A stretch of DNA of 64,000 nt from Elmis aenea (lineage: Eukaryota > Arthropoda > Insecta > Coleoptera > Elmidae). Position 1 is the stretch's first letter. Every line of letters begins with the position of its first letter. Made by a program: the position numbers and the translations under genes. This document shows, piece by piece, positions 11,105-21,639 of this stretch. Under the pieces are notes generated by a model. The model worked only from the letters and a program-made list of their open reading frames with translations, did no database searches and was not told where the DNA came from. The stretch covers positions 57,622,108 to 57,686,107 of the forward strand of contig OX393577.1 in assembly GCA_947652605.1 (NCBI GenBank), given 5' to 3'.

Positions 11105-11728
11105 CAGGGTGTGTAAAAATTGGTGGAAGGGCTACACGGGGCGATGTTCTTCGTAAAATTCCAAGTCGAAAATCTTAATACGAAAATGTTGTACCACGCT
11201 TGCTGTGTCTGCAAGAGGTCCTCAAAGCTTTGACATTTAGTCCTTTAATAGGCGTTATTATTTAATACTTGCAAATGAAAAAGCTGCAATTTGGAATAAA
11301 AATAAATTTCGAATAGTATTTTTTCCTAGATATTGTGTTCTTCCTTTCAAAAATTGGTGTTGAAAATATGTAAATCACTGATTTTAATAACAGTAATACA
11401 TATGGCAACATTGTACTTAGCTGTCATCTCTGTTTTTCTCGTAATTATTTCTTGTTTGTGTTTTACGATACCCAAAAGTTTGCAGCTATGTTTACGAACT
11501 AAAGGCGTTCAGTTCGAACAAAAAATTTAAATACCTAAGTAAAAATTGCTGATAAAAAAATGTCCAAACGCAAATCAATGTATGCAATGTTGCCAATTTT
11601 TTTTTCTTTAAATGGTTCCTGAGGCCATAGGAAGCATGGTACAACATTTTCGTATTAAGATTTTCGACTTAGAATTTTACGAAGAACATCGCTCCGTGTA
11701 GCCCTTCCGCCAATTTTTACACACCCTG
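11105..11728. mobile_element. CAGGG/TA MITE, copy 2
   Basis: Nearly identical along its whole length to copy 1 at 4758-5382 and in the same orientation, with the same TIRs and TA flanks (11103-11104, 11729-11730). High identity between two copies 6 kb apart suggests recent mobilisation by a transposase that is not encoded here. Confidence 0.9.
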
Positions 11729-11918
11729 TATAATTATTTCTACTTTCATTACCTACATATTAAATACAGAAATCAATCAGGAGTCACGACATGAAATACA
11801 AGAAAACTATAATGGTAATTAAAAATGGTAATAAAAAATGGTAAATTACCACCGTAATTTACCAAAATTTTAAATTACGGTAATTTTACATCACTGCCTG
11901 TGCCTATAGTGAGATTTA

Positions 11919-13160
11919 TCCATTGAATAAAAAGATAAAGGAAGGAGCTTTTGATACTATACTGCAGCGTTTGGGCGGCGACGGAAATTACGACATAAAT
12001 GGCCTCTGATGGCGGCCGGTTTTGACAGGTCAAGCAGTCAAGAAATTTAGGGTTTTGTGTGCTAAAATGATTAGCTGCAGATCTTGTAGTCTTACTAGGT
12101 GAAAAAATGTTGAACATTAAAAGATTACGTTTCATAGGTAAGTAGACATTAAAATTTTGTAGTGTAATCATGTATTGAAAATTTGATGTGGTCTGTCAAA
12201 TTGGTATGTCATATCAGTGGCGTGCATTTGTGTACAGCATATTTTTTAACTTTCATAATAAACAATCCAAATATTGAAATATTGTCGCGGCTCTTATTGA
12301 GATCGGACCAAAATGCCCAGGGGCGGCGCTAAATTATGGGGGCTAAGCTCTAACACACTCACTCGCTCAATGAAATGAGACACCCGCTTGGCAGAAAATA
12401 TATTTATTATATAAACAAACACTTTAAATTTAAACACTTAACTAAAAAAACTGATACAACTAATGTAGATAATTAAATCAAACGCGGGGCGCAACTCTAA
12501 ATAGTTAAACCGAACGCAACTAGAAAACTTACTTCGCAACCGGAAAACCGCTAGAAGCTCGACCGTAAGTCTCGAGATCCGCGCCACGAATTTCCTCCAA
12601 GCCCCGAAAGGCGGGAATCGTTGGAAGAGGAGTCCAACTGACCCTCGGACCACGGCGTCCGACCAACGAATCTTGACTGTCAGGTTTTCGCAAAAACCAC
12701 CCCCACGTTGAAGACGCTTTCCCGCGCGACCGTTACAAACCTGGGCGGCACATTTCGCCCAAAGCGTAGGAAAGTCCAAATGACATCAATAAAGTAATCT
12801 TCAAGTACATCCTGAGCACGCCCGGTGCTCTTGGGGGTTTATGGTTAGGTCCAATTACGCTCCAATGTGCTCGAACTGACAAGCACTCATCTTGCTGCGT
12901 TTTGAAAATAATATTAAAAAGTACAGATGTGACAATATGCTGTCGTTTTTTTTAATTCCCTCAACCACGAAACAAGAAATAAATAAGTAAATAACAGGAT
13001 CAATTCAAAACAAAGCAAATATTTACATTATTCAATACATATTTAAAAATGTTAGATACGCCACTGAGAAGCGGAAACATGCATCCGCCATATTGAGAGG
13101 CTAACCTGGACGCCTTAGTAGCGCTATAACGCTCGTTCCTTGATCTTTTTATTCAATGGA
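11919..13160. mobile_element. TIR element interrupted by a solo LTR
   Basis: The left end TCCATTGAATAAAAAGAT continues to AAGGAAGGAGC. The right end is the inverted copy with two mismatches in 30 bases. TTTA flanks both sides (11915-11918, 13161-13164), a possible 4-bp duplication. Subtracting the LTR gives about 590 bp with no coding capacity. A truncated relative lies at 7145-7375. The superfamily is not assigned. Confidence 0.7.
12283..12934 (-). repeat. Solo LTR of a retrotransposon
   Basis: The segment starts TGTC and ends GACA on the plus strand and is flanked by a perfect ATAT duplication (12279-12282, 12935-12938). It is much more GC-rich than its surroundings. On the minus strand it has an AATAAA polyadenylation signal within ATATAATAAATATATT, followed by a GC-rich tail ending in GCCGCGACA, which gives the orientation. 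TG..CA ends, a 4-bp duplication and 652 bp fit an LTR left by recombination of a Ty3/gypsy- or BEL-type element. No internal coding region or second LTR is present. Confidence 0.8.
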
Positions 13161-13164
13161 TTTA

Positions 13165-15109
13165 TCAGCAAATTTAGATGTTTGCAATGTAACCTGCACA
13201 TGTCATCTGCACGTTTGTGTTTTGCTAAAACAAGGTTCAGTCAATTTCATTCACTGAAAAACCACAGCAGTGTTAAAAGTTGGACAACTTCCTTCAGCAT
13301 TTGTCAACTTTTAATTTGTGTTAGCAAACTGTTTAATAGTTTTCATCGGATTGCTAATAAAATTTGTTACACTGAAAATAGATTTTTATTTCTACTAACC
13401 TTTGTGAAATTTAAACTGAAATTTTACCAATGCTCTCCGACAACCCTCGAAAATTGAAGGCTTGACTTACTTGCAATTTGTTATGACAACTCGCTAGCGA
13501 AAAATAAGGGATGGGTAGGTCATGAAATAATACATCGAGTTTATAATAGTTTAGGGCAGTGTTAAACAAATATTCTCGGAACCCGGTCAGTCGAAGATAG
13601 GACTAGTTTAACACACATTAAGTTTTATTGAACTGTTTTTTTTTTCAGTCAAACATGCTAAAATAAAATAAAAACTTCTGTCGTGAGCCCCCTTGAAACT
13701 TTTTCGCGTATGCCCATACGTACCACACTTTGGTAAACACGGACTTGGGGTAACCAAAAAAAAAAAGTTTACATAGAATGTATGTATTACCAAAATACTT
13801 CGAAATGAGTCAATGCTCACAGCAGCACAAGTGATGTCAGATTGCCAGCAATTAAAATATTTCTTTAAAACTATATAAAAGAAAACGCAAATTTCAAAAC
13901 ATGCTTGCTCGCAAATGACAATTTTTCACTCGCTAAATGCGAACATGTGAGTCATGTTTTGGAGAGTTTTCCTCGGATTCAAAATTTATAACAAATTTTT
14001 GAAAAATTTCCCAATCCTACTGGTTTAGTTTTATAAAATATTTTGTTTGTGTCCGAAAATTATCACAAAGACAGTATTAACTCGAGATACATTAATTTTA
14101 GACATAATTAACCTCAAATACTTAATAAATAGTGAATTAAGTTATTGATAAGAAAATAATAAAATATGCAGGGTATTCCATTTAAAAAATTCGTGTTTAA
14201 AGTTTAGCCAAATGGACCGGGCATAAAGAACACCCTGTGTATTATTTGGAAATTTCAACTATTTAGCAATAACTATAATACTATTGTCGAATAACGTTTC
14301 AAAATAATTTGTTCTGAAATTGCTAAGTTGTGAAATATTAACATCTCTTTAGAGTTCTGTTCCTGTAGATATTTTCGCAAAAGCTTAAATTACTCCAAAA
14401 AAAAATATTTAATTTGTAAAACTAAATTTAATTTTGCATCTAAAAATTACAAAATATGCAGATTGTTCTATTTAAAACAACAAATTTACGTATCGTTGCG
14501 CTAAAACAAAACATTAAGTAAAGTTGTAAATAATTTTAGATTATGTAATAAACGACAACAAACACCTTTCATTAATTATTTTCTTTAATATCTCTAATAA
14601 AAGAGCTATCGAATAATTTGTCTTGGCTGGGAATTGGCCCTGAATTTTAATATACAAATACATAAGTCAAAAACTAAACTTTTAAAACAAAATAATAACT
14701 GCTTATTTGCTTAGCATTATAAAAATATCCCTTCGTGATTGTAGAACTTTAGTAGATTTTATTTAAAGTCTTTTTTTATCACAACGTAAACTTTACACAT
14801 TTGTTGCCATTAAAATGCGATAGATATTGAACCAATTCTTTTGAAATAAATACTAAAAGATACCAACCTTAGAAAATCTCAAATCATAGACATAAACTTT
14901 GTAGAATAACAAAAAAAGAAAATATTATTTAAAAGTAATAATGATTGGAAATGTTGGTACATCAGCTTGACATTGATTTTGTAATATAGTAAAGAATCAA
15001 TCTAACAATGTTTCTTATGAGATTATCAGTATTGATTAAATGAAATTATAAGTTCCGGTTTTTCTGTACCAACATTATTTTCATAATTTTCATAGTACTA
15101 AAAATGATG
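13165..15109. other. No gene seen
   Basis: AT-rich. Two CAGGGT-like ends lie only 75 bp apart (about 14168 and 14242) without matching arms. Nothing else was recognised. Confidence 0.5.
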
Positions 15110-15111
15110 TA

Positions 15112-16188
15112 CGGTGGGCAAATTTCGATGTTTTTATAGGGAATCTCGGTAACTATAAGAGATATCAAAAAACGGACCCCGCTTCCTCTATCTCTTTTTC
15201 GAGAAAAAGTTAATGGTGAAAACTAAAATTGGTTATCGTCTTTTGTTCGGCGATAACTCGATTTTTCGACTTTTCGTTTTGACTATATCTCGTTTCTTTA
15301 TGAAAATAAAGAAAAATAATGTTGACGTTCTACAGGCACTTTTTTGATGAGAACACAGTGGCGTAGACAATTAAAAAAAAAAATCGAAATTCAAATTGTG
15401 ACATTAAGTTGTATTTTTTTAAATAGAACCCAAGTTGGCTGTGGCATCACGAGTTGTCATTAAAGAATATACCTGGTAAAAAAAAGTAATTTTGTTGTTT
15501 TAACGATAATTTAACAGAAACAATCACCTTCAATTGTTGATTATTTTTATTTTTGTACCTTAAAAACACGAAATGGCTTACGAATATTACGAAAACTATG
15601 ATATGTTAGAATGTTCTATTTAAAGTAATAATTCTGAAGCTGCCAGTGACACTTAATCGTTACCCAGAAAGAAAGCAATCTAATAAATCTATTTCCAGGT
15701 ATATTCTTAATGACGTAAGCCGAGTACTAGAAAAAAATGTAATGCGAAAAATTGCCTAATTTTTGCAATAATGTAAAAATAATAAATAAATCGACCTCAT
15801 GTAGGAATGGGGATAAAATCTTCTTTCTCGTGATGCCACAGCCAACTTTGGGTTCTATTTAAAAAAAAATCAACTTTATGTCACAACTCGAATTTCGATT
15901 ATTTTTTTGAAAAATTGTCTACGCCACTGCATTCTTATCAAATATATCCTGTAGAACGTCAAAATTATGTTTGTTTATTTTCATAAACAAGCGAGATATA
16001 GTCATAAAACGAAAAGTCGAAAAATCGAGTTATCGGCGATAACTCGAAAACAAAAGACGATAACCAATATTAGTTTCAACCATTAATTTTTTCTCAAAAA
16101 AAGACATTGAGGAAGCGGGGTCCGTTTTCCGATACCTCTTATAGTTACCGAGATTCCCTATAAAAACATGGAAACTTTGCCCACCCTG
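15112..16188. mobile_element. Foldback element with about 340-bp arms (CAGGG/TA group)
   Basis: The left arm (15112-15452) and right arm (15828-16188) are inverted copies, with shared text such as GGGAATCTCGGTAACTATA and GTTGGCTGTGGCATCACGA. The right end is CCCACCCTG followed by TA. The left lacks two bases of the CAGGG but also has TA. A second short inverted pair (15453-15476 and 15697-15716) lies inside. The loop contains a transposase N-terminal remnant on the plus strand. Confidence 0.85.
15573..15695 (+). pseudogene. Transposase N-terminal helix-turn-helix remnant in a foldback loop
   Basis: An ATG opens MAYEYYENYDMLEC. Across stops and shifts this continues NNSEAASDT, NRYPERK and SNKSI. 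The layout (aromatic or acidic start, DML helix, EAA helix, YPERK turn) matches the N-terminal helix-turn-helix seen before DDE domains in arthropod IS630/Tc1/mariner-type transposases, and is the same pattern as the remnant at 63406-63618. In-frame TAA and TAATCG interruptions show it is broken. A CAG|GT-like junction near 15693 may be a former splice site. Confidence 0.6.
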
Positions 16189-16190
16189 TA

Positions 16191-17050
16191 CATATGTTTA
16201 AAAGTTTAATATGATGAACATTTATTTAACGTCAACTTTCGGAACTACTAACCCTTTTGATAATTCTATCTAAAACGTTTAACATGTCAAAAAGGCGCTG
16301 ATTATAAGTAGTTGCCGGCAATATCGCCTTACTAATTGGTGGTTGCGGACTTCTGTTAGAACTGTTAGCGGTTGTAATAACGTCTACGATATACATTAAC
16401 TAAACTAGATTAGTAACAAACAATCTCATCAAACTTAATCATGATAATGTGCTAAACAACGAAGATTCCATCTAGATGGCGCAATCAGCTGCGGTTAGGG
16501 CTGATGTAAGTTTGGAAAGTTGAACCCTCTCTAATAACTGGTCATCGGGGCACCATATACAACATTACCGCGAGTAACGAGGGTCTAACTTCCCTATTAT
16601 TATGTATTTCTCTATTGCTAACGTCATTAGACCCTTTTATGCTTTACACTAAGCGTCTTAAAAATTCCATAACGCAAATGTGGGTGTACTACTTAACATT
16701 TTTCAACATTAAACCATTTTAATGTGAAGAGAGAGTTTCTACTAAGGCACTGACAGTTTTATTTATTTTACATTTTATAAGCTCAACATAAATTATGCCT
16801 AATAATTTTTTTGATTAATAGAACTCCAAGGAATAAGCCTTTCTTTAAGATTTGTTATAGGTATATTTTTTATAAAACTGGTTGGCTTTAGAATCTAAAA
16901 AATGCAAAATTTAACTACACACTTTAATTACTGAGAAATTAACATGTGATTTGTAGACTTTCAACACTAATAACGTTTTTTTGTGTCGCTTACGATATTT
17001 TTTTATTAAGATATTTAAAACAAGTTCGTATATTATTGTTAATTATTTCC
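16191..17050. other. No gene seen
   Basis: No bounded repeat or coding domain recognised. Confidence 0.5.
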
Positions 17051-17054
17051 GCAG

Positions 17055-17306
17055 AAGTGGTCTTTTTTTGGGTTCCTGTACTGTAATTTGTTGGTCTAAT
17101 GTACCCTCTGGTGATAGCCTCTTAAGGAAGTATGGTGTTTTTGAAAAACTCCAGGATTTTCTTTAAGGGTGTATTTCTTAACTCTTCTTGGTTGTCTTTT
17201 ACATCCCTATAAGTCTACGCCGATAGTGTATGAATCCTTCACACTGGCATACTACATGAAGAGTAGTTTCTTCTGCTTCACCACATCCTCTGCATATATC
17301 GGTCTC
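17055..17306 (-). pseudogene. LINE 3' segment: zinc knuckle and tail (part 2)
   Basis: On the minus strand the frame reads ETDICRGCGEAEETTLHVVC and then QCEGF, a CCHC-like cluster found after the RNase H domain in some I/Jockey-type LINEs. It is followed by sequence matching 43985-44090 nearly base for base. The segment ends at 17307 at the TGA duplication of a Harbinger element, and the preceding part of the same LINE resumes at 19042. Together they make one LINE tail cut by that insertion. Confidence 0.78.
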
Positions 17307-17535
17307 TGATGCCCGGTTTCTCCGACACATCTTAAGATCTAGCTGAATCTTAAGTTCGCCTTAACGGTATAAAGTGTTGCACCAAGCAATTTTAAGAACA
17401 TATTCGACTTGAGCTGAGCTCACATCTTGAGTCGCTGTTTACTAGAACTTGAGCTGGAGTACATAACCTAAAAGTATCTTGTATTTGCTTTGTTTGTAGT
17501 TAAGTGTTTGTTTAAATTGTGGTTTAAGTTTAAAT

Positions 17536-17726
17536 ATGGACATTGACTTTATAAATATGATAGATGATGCAGATGATGACTTGTACGACCCTGTAATTCC
17601 TCGTAGGCGATTTGTTCGCGCAAATCCATTTACGGATTTCGAATACGATCGTTTTTTTATGCGTTTTCGCCTCACAAAAGAGACAGTTATTGTAATCTTA
17701 GATCAAATTGAGCCTCAATTGGAGTA
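17536..17726 (+). pseudogene. Harbinger transposase N-terminal fragment
   Basis: The frame MDIDFINMIDDADDDLYDP is followed by RRRFVRANPF, EYDRFFMRFRLTKETV and ILDQIEPQLEY. The FRLTKETV..LLDQIEPQL region is characteristic of the start of insect Harbinger (DDE_Tnp_4) transposases. The reading frame is cut at codon 64 by the TA target of the foldback element. The sequence after it does not resume the protein convincingly, so deletion preceded or accompanied the insertion. The catalytic domain is missing. Confidence 0.8.
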
Positions 17727-17728
17727 TA

Positions 17729-18633
17729 CAGGGTGTTTGAATTTCGAGTTTAAGCATGGGGATCTCGCGTATTATAATAGCTAGAGTATAGGTTTAAATT
17801 TGGCAAAGTTGCTAAATTTGGTGCTCATTAATAATCCAAAGAGAAATTGGAAATATCTCAAACAGTATCCGAGAAAATTAGGAAAAACTGGAAAATACGA
17901 TTTTTAAAAATCGTCTATAATATTTTAAATGTGTTAAAAAGTTGCCCAAGCAACTTTTTAAGCCGAAGCGGATGGTGGTCACAAATTTTTCCTAGGTCGA
18001 TTCGTTTTTGTTTTAGACAACCAGCTTTGTTTTTTGTGATGGGCAGCATATCGCGTTTTTCTTCGTTATTAAAGTTCATTTTTAGGACTAACAGGCCTTT
18101 AAAACTTTTAGATTGTTGATCGGTTGTCATGGAAACAACATAAACTACAATGACCGGCCAACCTGATTTATAATGGTTATTGTTTAAAACGTATTTTTTG
18201 AAATTTGACAATAAAAGAAAAAGTAAAATACCATGTGTGATACATCAATGAATTTAGAAAAATAAATGCTATTTGATAATGTAAATAGCAAAACTTGCGC
18301 CCATAAGCAAAAACAAAGTTGGTTGTCATAAAATAAAAACGAATCGATCTAAGAAAAATTTGTGACTACTATCCGATTCGGCTTAAAAAGTTGCTTCGGC
18401 AATGTTTTAACACATTTCAAATATTTCATACTCCAAAGGAGTTATAGACGATTTTCAAAAATCGTACTTTCCAGTTTTTCCTAATTTTCTCGGACCCCGT
18501 TTGAAATATTTCCAATTTCTCTTTGGATTATTAACGAGCACCAAATTTAGCAACTTTGCCAAATTTAAACCTATACTCTAGCTATTATAATAAGCGAGAA
18601 CCCCATGCTTAAACTCGAATTTCAAACACCCTG
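17729..18633. mobile_element. Foldback element with about 330-bp arms inside Harbinger
   Basis: The left arm (17729-18058) starts CAGGGTGTTTGAATTTCGAG. The right arm (18296-18633) is its inverted copy, with TA on both sides (17727-17728, 18634-18635). The roughly 240-base loop has no domain I recognise. A diverged single arm of the same family is at 61312-61490. Confidence 0.88.
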
Positions 18634-19041
18634 TATACATAATCTATTTATTTTATTTTCTTCCACCAAGCTAACTAATAATTGTTTTTCCTCCATGGTA
18701 TAGTTTATTCTTTTTTTTCCGCCATTTCAACACGAAATAAAATAATAAACGCCGAACTGTAACTTTATATGTGACTAACAGCTGATAGCAACAAGATGTC
18801 ACAGGGAGCCGTTTTAACAGCTGTGATGTAAATGGCCAATGAAAATTAGCCATTTCAATCTGCCGCTAAAATGTGCCGACTTCTTGCAACGTTGCCAAAC
18901 CGAGTTCTAACTTAGCTGAGATGTCTAACAGATTCCGGAATTTGTTTTCTGTGCAACGCATTGGTATCTTGAGACGGTCTTTAATATAAGGCGGGCTTAT
19001 ATAAGTTCGATTTTGAGATGTGTCGGAGAAACCGGGCATGA

Positions 19042-19345
19042 GAGCCCTATTATGTAGAAGTTTGTTTAGCCCACAGTGTCCTGTGGCTACTCTGATGACT
19101 ACGCTGCTCATCCTGAGCATTTCTTCTGTCATTTCTTTAGAGACAATTGACAAGATAGCCTTAAAATGGGCTTTTCCTGCAACTTTTTTCCAATGAGCAT
19201 TATGTCCCTGTATTAATATGTCATTTAAGACACCGCTTGTCTGTTCCATATGATGTACCAACTGCGGATTCCGGTCCGAAGAAAGGTGTCTTGCTGCCAT
19301 TCGTATTTTATTAAACGTACGACTTGCCATTCGTCAGCAAGTCGT
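19042..19345 (-). pseudogene. LINE 3' segment: RNase H end and TGHC motif (part 1)
   Basis: The minus strand reads INTGT/QGHNAHWKKVAGKAHF, then an ATGHCGLNKLLHN motif. This matches the sequence at 43620-43880 in wording and order, including the phrase encoding TPFFGPE and TSYGT. In that relative the TGHC-LNK motif directly precedes the CRGCG zinc knuckle. Here the Harbinger insertion separates them, and the knuckle is at 17055-17306. Several frameshifts show it is dead. Beyond 19345 the similarity fades. Confidence 0.72.
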
Positions 19346-19599
19346 TTATGAGCCGGGTGTTGGTGGTCTTTTAAGTCTTTTATTTCGACGTGCAATTAGA
19401 AAATCACCAAAAAAACCATAGTACGTCCATGAGTCGCACCTCTATTAACCATTTTAATCATTTCGTACGTTTTTGAGGCTTTTATCCAAATTTAAAAAAA
19501 AATTGTTCTTGAATCTTTGCTTCATGGTGTTTTTTGACGATGTATCGGTATTTGTGGCGTTGTAGCGCTATAAAATTTTTACGGAATGTTGTCGAAGTA

Positions 19600-19915
19600 T
19601 AAAACTTTACAACACCATAACCCATTTGCATACCATGAACCTCCTGTTATAATTCTCAGTGTTTTTGATTGGAATCTTTTGATGATATTTACATTCGACA
19701 TACTTGAGAATCTCCATAACTCTTTGGATTCCATAACTCTTTACTACTTTGTACAGTAGGATATTGTTTTCCAATGGTATTGATGACCATGTACTAAAGA
19801 GCCAATGCATTTTCTTTATTTTCAAGTCCTTTTTTTTGGTAACGTTAATTTATTATCGAGATAGAGTCCTAAATGTTTAGCTTCATTTGCCTTGGGATCT
19901 ATATGTTATTTAGTT
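19600..19915 (-). pseudogene. Jockey LINE RT C-terminal fragment
   Basis: From about 19915 downward the minus strand reads ANEAKHLGLYLDNKLTLPK. After a shift it reads KIKKMHWLFSTWSSIPLENN and ILLYKVVKSYGIQ, and after another shift NIIKRFQSKTLRIITGGSWY. This is the thumb-to-C-terminus pattern of Jockey/X-element polymerases (LGLILDKKLTW..., LLYKAILKPIWTYGIQLWG, IIQRFQNKVLR). At least three frameshifts are present. The fragment at 58870-59790 shows the same segments and may be a related family. Confidence 0.72.
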
Positions 19916-19943
19916 GCATTAATGGGCATTTAGAGCGTTTTAA

Positions 19944-20639
19944 CCCTTAACCGCTCAGTAGTGTCTAACGGACACATTTTTAAATTGATTTGCATACAGA
20001 ATCAAAAGTGTTTATTTTATTTCGAAATCACTTTGTCTAATTTATCCCCTATATTTTATCTTTCAAATTCTCTTACCAAAGTTTTCTAAAAGAAAATAAG
20101 TTTTTCCCAATTTCACAATTTTCATAGAAGTAACGTAACTGCCCAGTAGTGTCAAATGGACACGAATCTAAAATCTTCAATGTTTTATTAAAATAAAGTA
20201 GAAAAACGTTGATTTATTGTTATTTTATCACACAGTAATAAACATCATTATTTATTAAAACAATTGACACCAATTATCCTTTTTTTAGAAATGTTCTGAA
20301 CAGACATTTTGATTGCATTCATTGCAACACTGTTTTGTGTTTCTAGATATTTTCGACGGGCAAATATGGCACCGCTTGTTTTAGACAGATTCATTTTTTT
20401 TTTACTGAAACTTGTTGGCTCGACACTGCAACATTCTTCACAGTTTTAATGTGGTATTTAATCATTTTGTCCTTGTCTCTGTATATGATACGTGTAATAG
20501 TGTTTATTACGTGTAATAAAATAACAATAAATCAACATTTTTCTACTTTATTTTAATAAAATATTAAAATTTTTTAGATGCGTGTTCATTGGACACTACT
20601 GGGCAGTTACGTTACAAAAGCTTACTGGACGGTTAAGGG
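19944..20639. mobile_element. piggyBac-type element retaining only a CRD
   Basis: TTAA occurs at 19940-19943 and 20640-20643. The ends read CCCTTAACCGCTCAGTA and, inverted, CCCTTAACCGTCCAGTA. Near-palindromes of the form GTGTC-NNNNN-GACAC or GTGTC-NNNN-GACAC occur just inside the left end (GTGTCTAACGGACAC) and about 190 bp in (GTGTCAAATGGACAC). The second belongs to a roughly 120-bp inverted pair (20133-20260 with 20500-20620). The only coding remnant is a cysteine-rich domain on the minus strand. Confidence 0.82.
20285..20380 (-). pseudogene. piggyBac C-terminal cysteine-rich domain
   Basis: The frame reads NKRCHICPSKISRNTK, then QCCNECNQNVCSEHF and a stop. The C-x2-C ... C-x2-C ... C-x2-H spacing matches the zinc-binding domain that closes many piggyBac transposases. 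There is no upstream DDE domain between the element ends. Retention of the last coding segment is expected for an internal deletion that keeps the 3' end. Confidence 0.75.
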
Positions 20640-20643
20640 TTAA

Positions 20644-21313
20644 GGTGTCTGTAACGTGTACTTTCGTTTCATTGACTTTGATTTTCCATGCATTTTTTAA
20701 TCATATAACCTGATTGATCAAATATGAAAGTCAGTGATCGGTAATTGGCCAATCCGCACTAAAACTGTTTTTCAAATTTTACTTATAGGCAACTAAATTA
20801 TTGAATAATGCGTCTTGGATGAGACATTCCACATCACACAAGAAAAATTACAGCCCCTTATAAACCAAAGAAAAATAAAAGCATCCCGGCAATAATAAAA
20901 GTAATAATAAATTCCGAAATGTAAAAACGAAGTAGTTATAATTCAAACTTAAGTTAAGTAATTGGTAGAGAAAATAAAGATAAAAATTAAATTTTCATAA
21001 TTGATTTTGCCTTCATGTTCCGCTTGGAGTTGGTGTTTTACAACCAGTTACAACTTAGAAGTTGTTCTAAAATTTGATAAACGCAAAACAATAGCTTTTA
21101 GCCTGTACAGATATGTAAGGTAAGCATTTACGTTCTGCGGAGAGTTAAAAGTTAGTTAACTTGTTCGTAATGGTATTTGGAACAAATCTCTAGACAAGCT
21201 GCATCTTCAGTAAAAGGATTAGACTTATTAGTTGCTTGTTCTGTTTTCATCCGCGTTGTTAGCGTTTAACTTTAATGTACCGTAAAGGTGCATGCCTGAG
21301 ATTGTGTGGTATA
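20644..21313. other. No gene seen
   Basis: AT-rich, with nothing recognised. Confidence 0.5.
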
Positions 21314-21315
21314 TA

Positions 21316-21639
21316 CAGAGTGTTGCATTAAGAATAGAAATAGGTAAAGATTTAGCCGGATATTAACGATTTGTTTTTTTAGTGGTTGCTGCACAGTTTA
21401 TATTATTGGCGAATAATATTTTTAAATTTGAATAGCAAATTAATATATTATTCACTTTGTGCTAATAAATTATCACATTTACGATTTAACATTTTTCTAA
21501 TTATCGCACGGAACAATGGAAAAATTGTACGCTCCCATATTATTTGGGTCTTTCGATATGTGCATGCATGGTTTTCTGTGTATGCTGGATTTTTTGGCCC
21601 ACCGATATGTAACTTTGCTTCTTTAAGTGAAACACCCTG
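21316..21639. mobile_element. Short MITE of the CAGGG group
   Basis: The left end CAGAGTGTTGCATTAAG and the right end (inverted, CAGGGTGTTTCACTTAAAG) match with a few differences. TA precedes the left end, while the right flank is TG then TA, so the duplication is imperfect. No coding domain. Confidence 0.55.

Larger units (their letters stand above)
17310..19038 (+). mobile_element. PIF/Harbinger element inserted in a LINE
   Basis: The terminal inverted repeats begin TGCCCGGTTTCTCCGACACA and are identical for about 23 bases. TGA flanks both sides (17307-17309, 19039-19041), giving the 3-bp duplication typical of PIF/Harbinger. Inside lie a Harbinger transposase N-terminus (17536-17726) and a foldback element (17729-18633). 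The rest of the transposase is absent, so this is a deletion derivative. Confidence 0.85.

Noticed and set aside
12438..12779. 113-codon minus-strand ORF as a host gene
   Set aside because: It lies wholly inside the solo LTR and reflects its GC-rich composition.
14168..14242. 75-bp CAGGGT...CACCCTG miniature element
   Set aside because: The two ends do not match each other beyond the terminal 6 bases. They are more likely two truncated ends lying together.
17309..19041. Inverted 24-bp repeat thought at first to mark an inversion breakpoint within a LINE
   Set aside because: With TGA on both outer sides and a Harbinger ORF inside, it is better read as Harbinger terminal repeats.
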